NCBI RefSeq assembly: GCF_963675165.1
Contig: NC_087389.1
Coordinates: 5,616,120 to 5,680,119 of the forward strand
Direction of reading: 5' to 3'
Length of the DNA: 64,000 nt
Origin: Halichondria panicea
Taxonomy: Eukaryota > Porifera > Demospongiae > Suberitida > Halichondriidae
The stretch's first letter is position 1. The number at the start of each line of letters is the position of its first letter. The notes under the pieces are model-generated. The model was given only the letters and a program-made list of their open reading frames with translations. It was not told the DNA's origin and did no database searches. The position numbers and the translations under genes were made by a program. Positions 1 to 10,849 of the stretch are shown piece by piece.

Positions 1-1808
1 CTTGCTATCGATGTTGGTGAGAACAAAATGACTGAGACCTAGAGCCAATCCCAGATCGAACCAGTGAGGGCTGGCACTTTTAAGTTTCTCGTAAACATTT
101 TGTAGATCATTGATTGTCAAAGCCTGTACAAAAACAATAATCAACAGGGTTTCATTTGGTGAGGGTACCCCCTCGGAAATACCTTCTAGAGGAAACTCAA
201 TGGGAATACAATTGAGGGGTTCTGGTGAACAATATTCTTAACAGGGCAGATATAGTAATGAATTCCTGGGGTCACGAACCCTCTAGATATATACATGTCA
301 TCAACACCCTAATATCATACACGTGCACCATTTGCTCCCCTTGCCAAAATGTCAGGAGGATAAGTAGATACAAGATTTAGAGTACTGCCTTACCTTGTGC
401 ACGTTCAGTAGGTGAGGAAATTTCTGCGTGATTAGAATGATGTCACTCTCAGGAATTTCTTGATGGAGTTGTTGGTCCCTCACTCCAGTCTTCTTACACA
501 CATCTTCCATTACTGTAACGGAGGATAATTTACCGGAAGTGAAGAAAGAAAAATATAACAGTAAAAGCATTAAGGCATAAGAATCATAACCTCTTGACCA
601 AACGGTATTTTCTTACTGGTATGTTGATGTGGATCACTCGCTGTATTGACAACATGTTCCATTGCAGGAGACAATTTGTCAGAGGAGGGAATATTTATAA
701 TACAAAAGTGATTACAAAACAAAGATTACCAGAAGTAATGTGCTGATCATGATCATGTACTTCCGTCTTCAAGCACACATCTTCTATTACAGAATTACCT
801 GAGACACAGCTCATGTAGTACGTTTGTCAATTAACATGCTCACTCAAACAAGGCTGTTGATCACTCATTCCAGATCCAGTGCTACTAACAACATTGGCCA
901 GAGTCCCACATTGATTGACTGAAAACAACAAGAATTACTATAAATTGCCATCATGCAAAATTGTCTAGAAGGATTTGAGGAGAAAGTAATTTTTTTTTTT
1001 TTAACTTATCCACCGGAAACTTCCTTACTGATATATTGATCACTCATTCTCAGTATAGTCCACAAATAAAAGCTGCGTATAGTGCTACATAACTACCGGA
1101 GTATTGCAGCTGATCTCTCTTTCTTCCAGTGTTCACATCTGAGGAGGCTTCACCTGTAACAAAGGAGTTAGGTAATTAACAGTATGATTATTCAGTAAAG
1201 TAATCTAATAAGTGATAATAAAGCAATGTATTATTATGTGCATTGATATGCCGTGAATTATACAGTATACAGACACACTAGGATCTACAGAATCCGATAG
1301 CAACACTCACTTGTTGTATGTTGGTCTGTTCTGTGTGTAGACTGCAGGGCTGTAGTACAAGTAGCCTCGTCACTAGCTGTGGGGTGGTGCTCTACTGGTG
1401 ATGCTTGAGAGAAGCTCTGTTCATTGATGAGAGTGTCTGGATCAGTGACATCACTAGGAGTGTCCACTGTATCCACAACCTCATAAACTATTTGGTTGTA
1501 TTCCGCTGGTTCGTTAGCAGTTGGCCATGAAAGGATGCTGTCGAAAACAGCTGAAGATATCTATAATGGATAATACCGCAATATTAACAAATAATGATGC
1601 ATTGCAACACTCACCTCTTCAGCCTTGTCAATCATATTCGACAGTAGCGTATCCCAAAGAGAATGAAATGTACAATTCATCTAGGAAATTATAAGATAAT
1701 TTTTATGCGTGAATCAAGAATTTAATTAATCACCTCTTCATTTTGTGGAGGTAAACATGTTCTCTCCCACTCAGTCAGCACTGCAGAATTCCTTGATTCC
1801 CGTATGGT
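1..1808 (-). CDS. Tail exons of gene A: linker, DQQ cassettes, half Death fold, Death domain
   Basis: Nine short exons downstream of the LRR head. The 1311-1560 exon encodes an acidic, Ser/Thr-rich linker (DTPSDVTDPDTL) that recurs in gene C at 49339-49594. Exons 1097-1138, 844-918, 730-798 and 617-679 are 42, 75, 69 and 63 nt, all phase 1-1, each carrying a variant of an S/H-D-Q-Q/H motif. Exon 394-512 (39 codons) resembles the first half of a Death fold and ends LLNVHK. Exon <1-123 starts a complete Death domain (DLQNVYEKL, then LGLALGLSHFVL) that runs off the window. A degraded cassette is visible near 1010-1060 (SDQYIS) with no convincing splice sites. Identity with the tails of genes B and C extends into the introns, so the tail was duplicated as DNA. 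Confidence 0.65.
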
Positions 1809-4365
1809 CTGTGTATTAAGATAAATACAACATAATCATGAACTATAGAATGAGTACCTTTAAGTGTTCATTGCACATGAGCATCAACTCCTCGCTCACA
1901 GGATTGCCATCCAGGTTACTGACATTGAACTCCTTCAGTCTAGGAAACAGCTCTGGTAGACACTCAGTGAGAGCTATCAATCCCTCATCATCAATGGAGT
2001 TGTTGTTGAGATACAACGTATTTAATTTCTTACATATCACATTAGCGGACTTGAGATGGTGGATAAGCATTATTATGTCAGCAGAGGTGAAAGAACAATC
2101 CCAGCAGTAGTGAAGACATTCCAGATATGGAAATGCTTGAAGAAACTTTGCCAGTAAGAGAGTTCCAGCAGTTCCACTGAAATTGGAACCAGACAAGTCC
2201 ATCACTGCTAAACTGTTTGGGTTGATATTCAGCATCTCACAGGTGACTGTGTATTGAGACTCCGAGTGAAATGAAGTGGTGAGATGGGTAGCTGATAAGA
2301 CAATCTTATTCAATCGTAACGGAATGTTCTCCACAACTGAACATAATCCAGGTAAACCAAGATTATTCTTAGAGAGGTGTAATTCTACCAGATCAGGACA
2401 ATGAGGGGCAATCGACTGTAAGAGGGTGGTCAGTAGAGCTCCATTAACGTCAGCATCATCAGTGAGGGTGTTGGCTAGCCACAGTAACATCAGGTTGATA
2501 AGAGCACCAGACTGTACAGCTGTATCTAATAATTGTATGCCAGACACTCCGAGAGGGTTGTGAGATAAGTCCAGTTGTGTGAGGCTCGTACAAGATGTGT
2601 GCATGAATGAAGACATGACGTAAGTGAAGTTGTTATGCTCCAACCAGAGTACATGTAAATCTGTAAAAGCAGCTGAGGCTCTCTTGAATAGATCAGCAAC
2701 ACCTTTGTCAGACAACTTAGTCTGCTGGAGGGATAATTGTGTGACTTGCAGTTTACCATTCGCATTGGAAAGTATGTCTGTTAGTTCCTTCAACGGTTTA
2801 TCATCGATTGCACAATGGGATATTCTGATAACCATATCATCACAATTTACAGCATGACGAAGAACATAGAAGCCAGCTACACAGTCAAAAGTGGTGCTGA
2901 AATTACCGTCTAATAAATGTATTCCATACAAATTACAAAATTTTGTGCAGAATCCCGAGTCTGAAGCTTCGAAAGCAGCATGACATAAAACCAACTTTTT
3001 AAGCTTTCCAGCCATCACAAATTGATCCATCAAACCATGATCCAAACTGACCACCTTATCGCTATGACTACCATTGTACTTACTAGCAAGACCAAACATA
3101 AATCTCCACACCATGTCAAACCGGACACTGTCAGCATTAGTCTCAACAACTTTCAGTTTCTCCTCATTGGGTAGAGTAGCAAGATGGAGGGCAGCCAAGA
3201 ACTCCTGGATGGTCAGGTGAGCAAAGTGGAAAGACAGGCCATGACCAACAGGTAGAAGTGATCGTGCAGACTGCAACAGACCAAAGCACAGCAAATTGTC
3301 ACCAACTTCGGGTAAGCGAGAGGACAAATCATCTTCTGAGAAAACCAGCTGATCTAATAATAAGCATTCGTAGGCAAACTCACAAATCAACCAAAATGTG
3401 TCTTGTAGATCATTCGGAATTTCATCAAAGCTATTGAGGCTAATCGGACAATCAGAGACTTTCTTTTTGACATTACGGAGGATAATGTTAAGAACAATTT
3501 GAGTGTACAGCTCAGTTAGCGTACGAGGAAGCTCTTGTTCTAAAGTGTGCCACAAGTTACAAACAATGGCGCAATTGAGGGGCACAGAACACACACTCTG
3601 AATGACTGGGTTGTTCTCAAGCTGCTCGATAAGAGAAGAAGCTTTCTCTGGGAATTGCTCAAACTCTGATTCTATGTACTGCTTGATATTCTCATCATTG
3701 AAACCAATTACCTCAACCAAACGATTTACAGAGGGAAGGTTGTGAAGAGGAGCTGAAGCAGAAGGTCGTGAGGTGAGGAGAACAGAAGCAAATGGAAGAA
3801 CACCACCAAAGAAAAGTTTGTAAAGAAAGGAAAATTTTGAACGATTTTCTTCACTGAGCTCGTCCCAGCCATCAGCTATGATGAGGACACCTTCTCCCTC
3901 TCTGTCCTCCAACTCTTTTATAACAGATGTGCGGATCTCCTCACTGGAGTGGAGAAGTTTGAACAGTTCAGCGAGACTTGTGGCAGACGATACTTCATGT
4001 TCTCTTAGCGGAAGCAACAGAACACAGTCGAATTGTGTCAGGATTTTGCCCTCTGCCCACCCTTCAGCAAGCATGGTACACAGTGTGGTTTTACCAATCC
4101 CAGCATTACCTTCAACGATGAGCTTCTTGACTGGTTTAATGCACGTTTTATTTTTGAACAGATTGCCATGGAGAATTGGAGTACGTTTGACCTTATCATC
4201 AGGTGCACCATGTTGTGGCAAGCCGGCTCTAAATCCTTCTCTCTTGTCAGCCTCCACTAACTGCAAGTTGATAAGCTTCTCTCCAGAAACTGGTGGCCAT
4301 TGCTCTTCACGATTTAAGAGTCTCTCTCTATACTTCCGGCGAATGCTGGTTATAAATTTATCCAT
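1..4365 (-). CDS. NACHT-LRR-Death receptor gene A (partial; continues past left edge)
   Basis: A predicted cytosolic NLR-type innate immune receptor. The head exon (1858-4365) encodes NACHT plus LRRs. Ten exons follow by splice consensus and frame: 1858-4365, 1734-1808, 1615-1680, 1311-1560, 1097-1138, 844-918, 730-798, 617-679, 394-512 and <1-123. The first three exons end in phase 0. The 1311-1560 exon switches to phase 1, and the short cassettes stay in phase 1 until the 394-512 exon returns to phase 0 and joins the Death-fold exon at the window edge. The tail exons are near-copies of those in the Roc/COR receptors at 27.2-33.1 and 48.4-54.2 kb, although the heads are unrelated. The cassette at 617-679 has lost its 3' splice AG (TG here, AG in the other copies) and is probably skipped without a frame change. 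The exon chain is inferred and untested by transcripts. Confidence 0.75.
1858..4365 (-). CDS. Head exon of gene A: NACHT NTPase plus leucine-rich repeats
   Basis: A single 836-codon exon starting at the ATG at 4365. Residues 86-94 are the Walker A motif GNAGIGKTT. Residues 160-170 (VLIIADGWDEL) are the Walker B/acidic NACHT signature, and LLTSRP near 196-201 matches the sensor-1 strand. A helical NACHT-associated stretch follows (about 220-450). From about residue 530 to the end there are LRRs with LxxLxLxxN-type spacing, for example LTQLDLSHNPLG and LVELHLSKNNLG. The N-terminus is a short leader of about 75 residues with no recognisable effector domain; effector Death folds are supplied by 3' exons, an order opposite to vertebrate NLRs. 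The frame ends at donor GTACTC; reading through gives a stop four codons later, so an unspliced form without Death domains is also possible. Confidence 0.9.
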
Positions 4366-6370
4366 GCTTTAACCGCTAATCCGATTCCGCAATTATTTAC
4401 CAAAGATTTTTATTTTACGTTTCACTAATTTCAAGAGAGAAATCTGGAGTGACGTGAGATGACTCAAGTTTTGTTTTATTAGCTAATGATGACAAGCAGC
4501 AACAACCTAGCCAGAGGATAGAGTCGAGATATGAGTGTACATGCATAACTAACTCAAATACCGTATTTATTGCGAGCATCAAACATATGCAAACTTTGCG
4601 AGCGTTGATCACTTCACAACAATAAAATCACAAAAACTAAAGCCTGTACTGGTAATGACGTGATCCTTGCCAGAGTGCAATAGTTAGCTAGATTGCAAAG
4701 GTGGTCAAATTTTCTGCTGAGCAGCCTGCATGCCTATAAATTCAGTGGCGTAGGCAGAGGGGGAATGACAGGGCTAGAGCCCTCCCCCCCCTTTTGTACT
4801 CCGTCAACTGCAACTCAGCTTGACTCACTGTGATATGTCTATCTATTCTGCAGCACTGCATGCATACATGTACATGCATGTAGTTACTATAGAATGATGT
4901 CATGTAATTGAAATGTGGGCAGGGCCATCTGATGCGCATGCTTACTGCTGAGGAGATGTGATGACCTACCGTGTTACTAGAATGTTTTGCGAGCATCAAA
5001 CATTTGCGAACTTAGTTAGATCGCAAAGGGTCAAATTTTCTGCTGATTTGGCTCATCACAAAGGTTTTTCACACGCAAAATATTCTAGTAATACGGTATG
5101 AAAGTCAGTGTCTATGCTCAACTAGACTTTGCAAGCACAAAAACGTGATAGGAATCTTAAAGCCAGGTCATAATTATTATGTTATGGGTTCCTTAATGCT
5201 TTCACAGTTTTTTATTGTGCTCACTTGCATGGAGTATATATAACAACCTCGATCTCTGATTATTCATGTGCCGGGAAACATAACATCGCAACAAGTCGTG
5301 GCCTAAATACCACAAGTTGCCAATGCAGCCGAATATATTTACCAACAAACAAATAGCTGTAGATTTTAGTAATTAATTAATGTCCAATAATTGTCTGCGG
5401 ACACTTGATTGCAAATCAGTTACTATATATTTACAGGTTTTGCTTATACCAACTTACTTATAATCTCAGTCAGCTTAGAGCAATCCTTGTGTATTTTGGG
5501 CTTGTTCAACAAAGAGGGGCGTTGCTTGTTATTCTAAAGCATGCAAAGGGAATTCCCCAAGATAGATAGGTGGGGCTGGCTTTTTATTCTCAGCGAGGTA
5601 CGTATACGGGTACAGTAGTGTGTTTGTGTGTGTGTAGACTGTTACAGCTGCTCAAGGATGAATCAAGTGCAAGTAAGAGTTTCTATAGGCTTCTAGTCAT
5701 GTTTACTTGGATCTTAATTCGTGGATTTGCAAAATAATGCTTTGTCATGTTATCGAGTTATGCCTAGTTTTGCTTACTTGGAATGCCATTGCAGCCTTTT
5801 CAGAAGAACAAGTAGCCAAACTTGTTACCGAATGTTACTACTCTACTTAGTAATTAGCTCTGCACTAGAACGCTAGCTATTGGTAGCTGCAAGAGTAGGA
5901 AGAGAGCTGCAAGGCTCTGCTGATGGTAATTCAGTAATTTTACACTTGAACTTTTGGCATCGATCGTTTTTAACAACAATCATGGTCGATCATTACCCAC
6001 TCTTTGAGTTTGCATGCAGCAAAATAATTTTTGCAAAAATGTTCAAAGCTATTAGTAGCTTTATGTTATGTAGCTTTGGCATCTCCACCGAGGCATCAGC
6101 ACCTGCGGTGCTTTCATTAATCTGATTATCACCCATGCACATCATCCGTCTCTTTTCACTGTCATCAGGCAAAAAAGAATGATTAGCCTCCTTTAGTCTC
6201 GCACCAGCCCCATTAAAAATTGGTATAGACCTAATATCAAATAGAAAACATCCGGGGATGGCTGCGCGAGACTAAGCCTCCTTCACCGGCCTTCAACAAT
6301 GACACTATCATTAGTAACATACAAATCCCGAGTATAAAAACAATGGAATAAAAATAATGAACAGTTTGTG
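4366..6370. other. Intergenic region upstream of gene A
   Basis: No supportable gene. It holds the putative promoter side of gene A, a MITE at 4969-5096, and a diverged piece of the same family near 4560-4620 (GCGAGCATCAAACAT). Around 5500-5560 is a short repeat (AAAGAGGGGCGTTGCTTGT) also found beside the start exons of the microexon genes near 38.9 and 60.1 kb. The segment about 5940-6120 is an older copy of sequence at about 19.26-19.52 kb (shared AACAACAATCATGGTC and a later CCGAGGCATCAGCA block). Confidence 0.5.
4969..5096. mobile_element. Short Tc1/mariner-type MITE
   Basis: A 128-bp element flanked by TA on both sides. The left end CCGTGTTACTAGAATGTTTT is the inverse of the right end (AAAATATTCTAGTAATACGG) with few mismatches. 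There is no coding capacity. A TA target duplication with CCGTAT-like tips fits the Tc1/mariner group. A related right end is seen at about 41880-41900 and 63055-63070 (AATATTCTAGCCATACGG). Confidence 0.7.
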
Positions 6371-6890
6371 CTATGCTAATTTCCTAGAATTGTGTTCCGA
6401 GCTTTCACCTTTGACCCTCAGCGAGTCCCCACCCAACTTGCCATTGCCATGGTGACTATGGGATGGACTTTGACCTGGGCTTGATACTGATTTGATCTCA
6501 TAGCGACTGTAGTCTGGAAACTCGGTAATAGTTTTAGAGAACTTGACTTTCGGAGCCGATCTCCTAGCGTCTCTACAGTGTGTGGGCGTGTGTGTGGGTG
6601 GGGGGTAATTTATAAAGAACAGAAATAATGCTGCAACTAAAGTGACTGCTATAGTATACACACACGATTGGTAATACACAGTGACACTAGCAAGTGTATG
6701 CAATGGCCGAGTGGTCTCCCAGTAAAGTGTAGGGATAACTCACTCTGTGTGTCTCTGGCTCCTGGAGGATCTCTCACTCTTGCTATCAGCCTGGGCACAG
6801 AAATCAATATCAATCAAACAATGTAGGTGGCTACTAAAGTCTATACTGTTGGCTACATTGAAACCTGTCTATACTCTACAAGTACATGCA

Positions 6891-7085
6891 CCCTCTATAA
6901 TACAGCCAGATTAATGGGTCCCAAAACCTCCATAGCATGTGTCCTTCTATAATACAGCCAGGCAAGCTTCCATAGCATGTGTTTGGACCTGTGTTAGCAG
7001 GCCACCCTCTATAATACAGCCAGGTGGCCCCAAAGTTTCCATAGCATGTGTTAACAGGCCACCCTCTATAATACAGCCAGGTTAA
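6891..7085. repeat. Tandem repeat in an intron of copy A
   Basis: About five imperfect units of roughly 45-70 bp, each starting near CCCTCTATAATACAGCCAG and often containing CATAGCATGTG. Copy B has a single unit at about 22375-22400, so the array expanded in unit A after the duplication. Confidence 0.8.
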
Positions 7086-7330
7086 TACGCCCCCCAAACC
7101 TCTGCCCGGTGCATGGCCACTACCAAACAGGTATGACACAGTGCGTACGTAACTCTACTGTATTGCACACAAGCTACACACATGTACAGTGTCTCTCACC
7201 TCATCTGACTTGCTGTAGAGGCGCTGTATGATAGGAGTGAGGGGGGAGAAGGTTTGGGTCATACCACCACCACGTTTACGAGCCTCTCCATTAGCATTCA
7301 TACGCTGAGCTACTGACGTCATCTGCTTCC

Positions 7331-7421
7331 TGTGTGTGTGGGAGGGTGTGTGTGTGTGTGTGTGTGTGTGAGAGTGTGTGGTGTGTGAAGGTGTGTGGTG
7401 TGTGTGTGTGGGGGGGGGGGT
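7331..7421. repeat. TG-rich microsatellite
   Basis: An imperfect (TG)n tract ending in a G run, within an intron of the RVxF gene. The equivalent intron in copy B (about 22640-22775) has a longer compound version, and in unit C the duplication junction (about 44240-44365) lies in the same kind of tract. Confidence 0.9.
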
Positions 7422-8074
7422 GCAGTCATAGTGTGTGTATAGGTACACTAGTTATAATTCAAGCACGGACATGTTGCAGTAGTTGAACATCTTTCAGTAG
7501 CCATAACTTCAGTACTGTGACCCCAATTTCAAAAATTTGATAATTTTCTGAAAGCTTAGAAAGAGACCTTTCAAATGATGTATTTCTTTAGATGTGGCCA
7601 TAATTTGTCATTTTCAACTTTGAACCCTGGGCTATTATTACATGGTATCGTGCTAAAATTGTTATCTACCAAATATCTGGTACCATTCGAAAGGTCTTTT
7701 TTTAAGCTTTCGGAAATTTATAAAATTGGATCCACGGAATTCAAGTTATGGGGACTGAACGAGTCCACTAACCAATTGATTAAACGGGGGACATGTACAT
7801 GTAGTACATACCTGCACATTAATTTATACTATTCACTCACTCTAACACTTCTTGGGGGGTGGCTGTTCGATAGTCAATGGTATTATGGTCCTCCCCTTTA
7901 TCTGCCGCCTCATGACCTCTGTCCTTTGACCCTCATGACCTTTTCTTAGCGGCAGGATCCGGGGGTACAGGGGGACGATCGTTTAGGGGTAGTGGGTGGT
8001 TTAGGGGGCGCCTTCCGCACAGGTACTTGACCCCTGCTGAGGGGAGGGGAGAGGTTGATAATTCACTTTTATCA

Positions 8075-8122
8075 AATTAATTGTCCCAAGTAGAGTTGAA
8101 ACTCTACTTGGGACAATTAATT
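8075..8122. repeat. Perfect hairpin at deletion point of copy A
   Basis: Two 23-base inverted arms around a single base (AATTGTCCCAAGTAGAGTT and its complement). It sits where copies B and C have the missing exons of the RVxF gene, so it may be a residue of the insertion or deletion event. It could fold into a cruciform. Confidence 0.75.
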
Positions 8123-8176
8123 CCAAATGGAAAGTCTATTTTAAAATCTAAAACATCTACGTCTATCACAACCTAC

Positions 8177-9060
8177 CAATCTACCAAAAAAGGGTAAGTA
8201 GAAACTTTATTTCACAGTAACCCCAACTTGTATGTACTTGAGAAGGAATAATGATGACTTCAAAATTTAGGGAAATTACTACATGTAACTGATTTGTAAA
8301 GAAAGTCCCCCTAGAGGGAATTGAACCATAGATTGAAGAGTTAGAGGGATAGGAAACGGAGTGGTGCACGTGATGATTTTACATTGAATCTGCAGTGGAG
8401 CCTCGAAAATTATCCGCGCTACGCCCTATGAACGAGGCTATTAACCACATTTTTGCCGGGTAACTCCCAAAGCTGTGTTTCCTCGAGACATCATCTCTTT
8501 CAGCAACTTATAACACGCCTAGTCCATGAGCCACGTGTAGTACTTGCTAATGACTGACCACACCCAGTAAAAAGAGAAATTCCAATAAAGTTATATGTTC
8601 CCAAGGCTGTTTTAGAGCTATTGGAACATGTAACGTGTAAGCGTGCTGGTTATGACTACTACAATAGGTATAGACCTTGAAATATAAGTGAGTTGCACGG
8701 ACTAAGCACAGTTACTTGTAGTTTATTATGCACTGAGTGTAGAAATAGATATTGTTGTGATGGCCTCGATTAAACCGCAGCGTAGCGCGGATGTTACTCG
8801 AGATACCAACCGTTTCCTATCCCTCTAACTCTTCAATCTATGATTGAACCCACGCCTTATCACTGTTGTACTCCTCAAAACAGGAAATGGGTGTGGTCTG
8901 AAACTACCTCCAGCCCAGAGAGAGGTCATGTGACTCTTTGCCCAGTGATGCTTCTTTATTGGAACTCTTATGTACCTCATTTTCCCCTCCCCCGGCCCCA
9001 CTAGCACCGGCTAGCAGGGGTCAAAGTGCACCACACACTCACACCTGCACAACAGAAACA
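8177..9060 (-). repeat. Interrupted tRNA-derived SINE and flank, copy A
   Basis: The SINE body (8177-8326) and its continuation (8843 onward) match 24320-24508. The A-box half is missing and the B box (GGTTCAATTCC on the minus strand) is split by the 516-bp element. Sequence 8860-9340 then follows the same order as 24540-25066 in copy B. Confidence 0.6.
8327..8842. mobile_element. Inverted-repeat transposon nested in a SINE
   Basis: A 516-bp element with about 32-bp terminal inverted repeats (CATAGATTGAAGAGTTAGAG at the left, its complement at the right). It is flanked by a 7-8 bp duplication, ATTGAAC(C), which fits hAT-like insertion. A second inner inverted pair contains ATCCGCGCTACG near 8410 and its complement CGTAGCGCGGAT near 8780. 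It interrupts the B-box region of the tRNA-derived SINE that is intact at 24.3 and 45.6 kb. There is no coding frame. Confidence 0.75.
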
Positions 9061-9398
9061 GAAGAACAATTAACTTAGTAAATCGATCAGCTCTGAAACT
9101 AGAGTTCAGATCACGAATCTAAATTCTGAAAGCTCTCGTTCAGATGGTATGCTCAAAACACAAATTTAGACAGGCTATTTTCGGATAAAGACTATGGCCA
9201 TGGCATAACAGGCCCACACAATTCTTCTGAAATGGACTCTTTGCTTTCAGAAAATAATCTTCAAACAACTCCACCACAGAGCTCATCTTAACATCCTTCA
9301 TTTCTAAAGTACTATAATCCGCTCTGTAACTAGAGTTCTGATGGTCTAAATTGAAAGGGTTTTCAGGTCGAGTATACAGTACAGTGGGTTGTACCTAC

Positions 9399-9718
9399 CG
9401 TAGTCATAATGGAGCTGGCTGGAGAGTTGCTCTGAACACAGTCGATAGGTCATGACAATCTTGACGGCCAGATTACGAGCATCCACAAAACCATAAGAGT
9501 AGAGAGAGATCTCTCCAATCATGGCATAGTCTGGCACCATGCATTATGGCCACTGTATGAAACAACACCTACGGAGAGAAATATTGAAATGCATAGAAGC
9601 TAAATAGAAAGTACCGATAGTTAAGTTACCGTCTGGTAGTTCAGAGCGGCCAGCATAACCTGGGTTCATGGTGATGCAGACAAAGCACGATGGCCGCAGG
9701 TTCAGAGTAGTGCCCTCC
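9399..9718 (-). pseudogene. Axonemal dynein heavy-chain fragment, copy A
   Basis: Two exons of a dynein motor segment near AAA1/AAA2. Exon about 9630-9718 reads [20 protein letters not shown], the conserved dynein segment after AAA1, without the 7-bp duplication seen in B and C. Exon 9399-9568 encodes [20 protein letters not shown]. At its 5' end a 4-bp duplication (ATGCATG) shifts the frame relative to the expected MVPDYAM. Downstream exons are absent: just below 9370 the sequence jumps to the RVxF gene flank. In ciliated cells dynein heavy chains drive axonemal sliding; this fragment cannot encode one. Confidence 0.8.
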
Positions 9719-9840
9719 AAGAGGCATCACTTACAGGAAGATAGACTCTTTAAGCTTTCACTCAGTCATTCTTGCTTTTCTCTTTCATTTCTGATCCACG
9801 TGGCACCAGCAAAACTCAAAAGTCAGAAGTAGTGAGAGGA

Positions 9841-9919
9841 GGGGGGAGGGGCTGGTGTTTAATTCATTTCCCTTTAGCCTAAGAGGGAAATGAATAAAAC
9901 ACCAGCCCCTCCCCCTCCC
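9841..9919. repeat. Foldback repeat, copy 1
   Basis: A near-perfect hairpin of about 33-bp arms (GGGGCTGGTGTTTAATTCA and complement) around TTTAGCCTAA. Related hairpins lie at 17389-17449 and 43229-43310, each next to a dynein-side flank. Confidence 0.85.
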
Positions 9920-9990
9920 ACTAATTAATTGTCTCTCAAAAGTCAAGAACTTATGACAATGAAAATTTATATAGCACCAATAATTCTATT

Positions 9991-10701
9991 TAGCCTCCTT
10001 CGCAGCCTCTCCTTTTTCTGTTCTTTGTCACAGAAGAGAAAATTGGAGGAACAAAGAAAGAAAGAAGGAAGCAACTAAGAAAAAGGAGAGCCTGCCTTGC
10101 TAAGTCGCGTGATCCCCTACTGACGTAGACAAATTTTAATGAGCGTGGGCGAGAGAAAACCTCAATAACTGTCCTCCCACACAGTACTTGGAGCGCATTT
10201 ACCAGGAACATAATCTACAGTACAGTGCAGTAGAGTCAGCCTTCGTGAGACCTTTAGTCAGTAGAGGAAGTATGAAAGACTAGAGTAGAGTAGACTATAC
10301 TGCTGTAATAATTATATCTACTAATCAAGTGGGTCTGTTCTGAACTCAGGAAAAAAACCTGAGCTAAATTTAGATATTTAGTCTCTTTAGTCTTTACTAG
10401 GTAAGCCCTTGTCTACGATGTCTCCACGCTTGATTCTGGCTTACTATCTACGATGCTAACAGCTTTTATTTAGAGTTTGCAATGTGTAGGCATGCTGTAG
10501 CTTTTTGCTCTGTCAGGCTCCACCCAGCTAGTGATTGCCCACGTTCATTTTCACTTGTCTACCACTCGTCTACCGTCAGGCTCTTCCTTTTTCTTAGTCT
10601 CTTCCTTCTTTTTTTCTTTGTTCCTCCAATTCGTCCCGTATTTTATCTTATTGAACTACAGTGACAAAGAACAGAAAAAGGAGAGGCTGCGAAGGAGGCT
10701 A
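9991..10701. mobile_element. Mutator-like (MULE) non-autonomous element
   Basis: A 711-bp insertion whose ends are perfect inverted repeats for at least 41 bp, starting TAGCCTCCTTCGCAGCCTCT. The complementarity extends inwards imperfectly (GGAGGAACAAAGAAAGAA and partner) to about 130 bp. It is flanked by a perfect 9-bp duplication, AATTCTATT (9982-9990 and 10702-10710), the target size typical of Mutator-like elements. Unit B lacks it. No transposase frame is present. Confidence 0.88.
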
Positions 10702-10849
10702 AATTCTATTGATGATGAACAACAGACAAATAGTAGTAATTAATGTCCAAAATTGTAGACCACATGCAGTCAATAATTGTATCAAATGATCACTTGACGA
10801 CAACACAATGAATGAGGTATAATTGTACACAAACAGTGTCTCCTCTTTG

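Larger units (their letters stand above)
6371..8055 (-). pseudogene. RVxF-motif gene, copy A (5' exons deleted)
   Basis: The 3' part of a gene of unknown function. Exons by splice sites are 6371-6572 (C-terminus, stop TAG), 6744-6790, 7200-7329 and the 3' part of a larger exon from 7841 to about 8050. The last exon contains APKVKFSKTITEF, whose KVKF fits the RVxF docking motif of protein phosphatase 1. The 7200-7329 exon encodes TQTFSPLTPIIQRLYSKSDE and is intact here. The larger exon breaks near 8055: relative to copy B about 580 bp are missing, including the exons matching 24026-24110 and most of 23512-23960. The family is not recognised. No copy in the window is complete, so this is treated as a pseudogene fragment. 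Confidence 0.55.

Noticed and set aside
3878-4372. Plus-strand frame opposite the NACHT domain
   Set aside because: It is the antisense shadow of a strongly supported NACHT exon.
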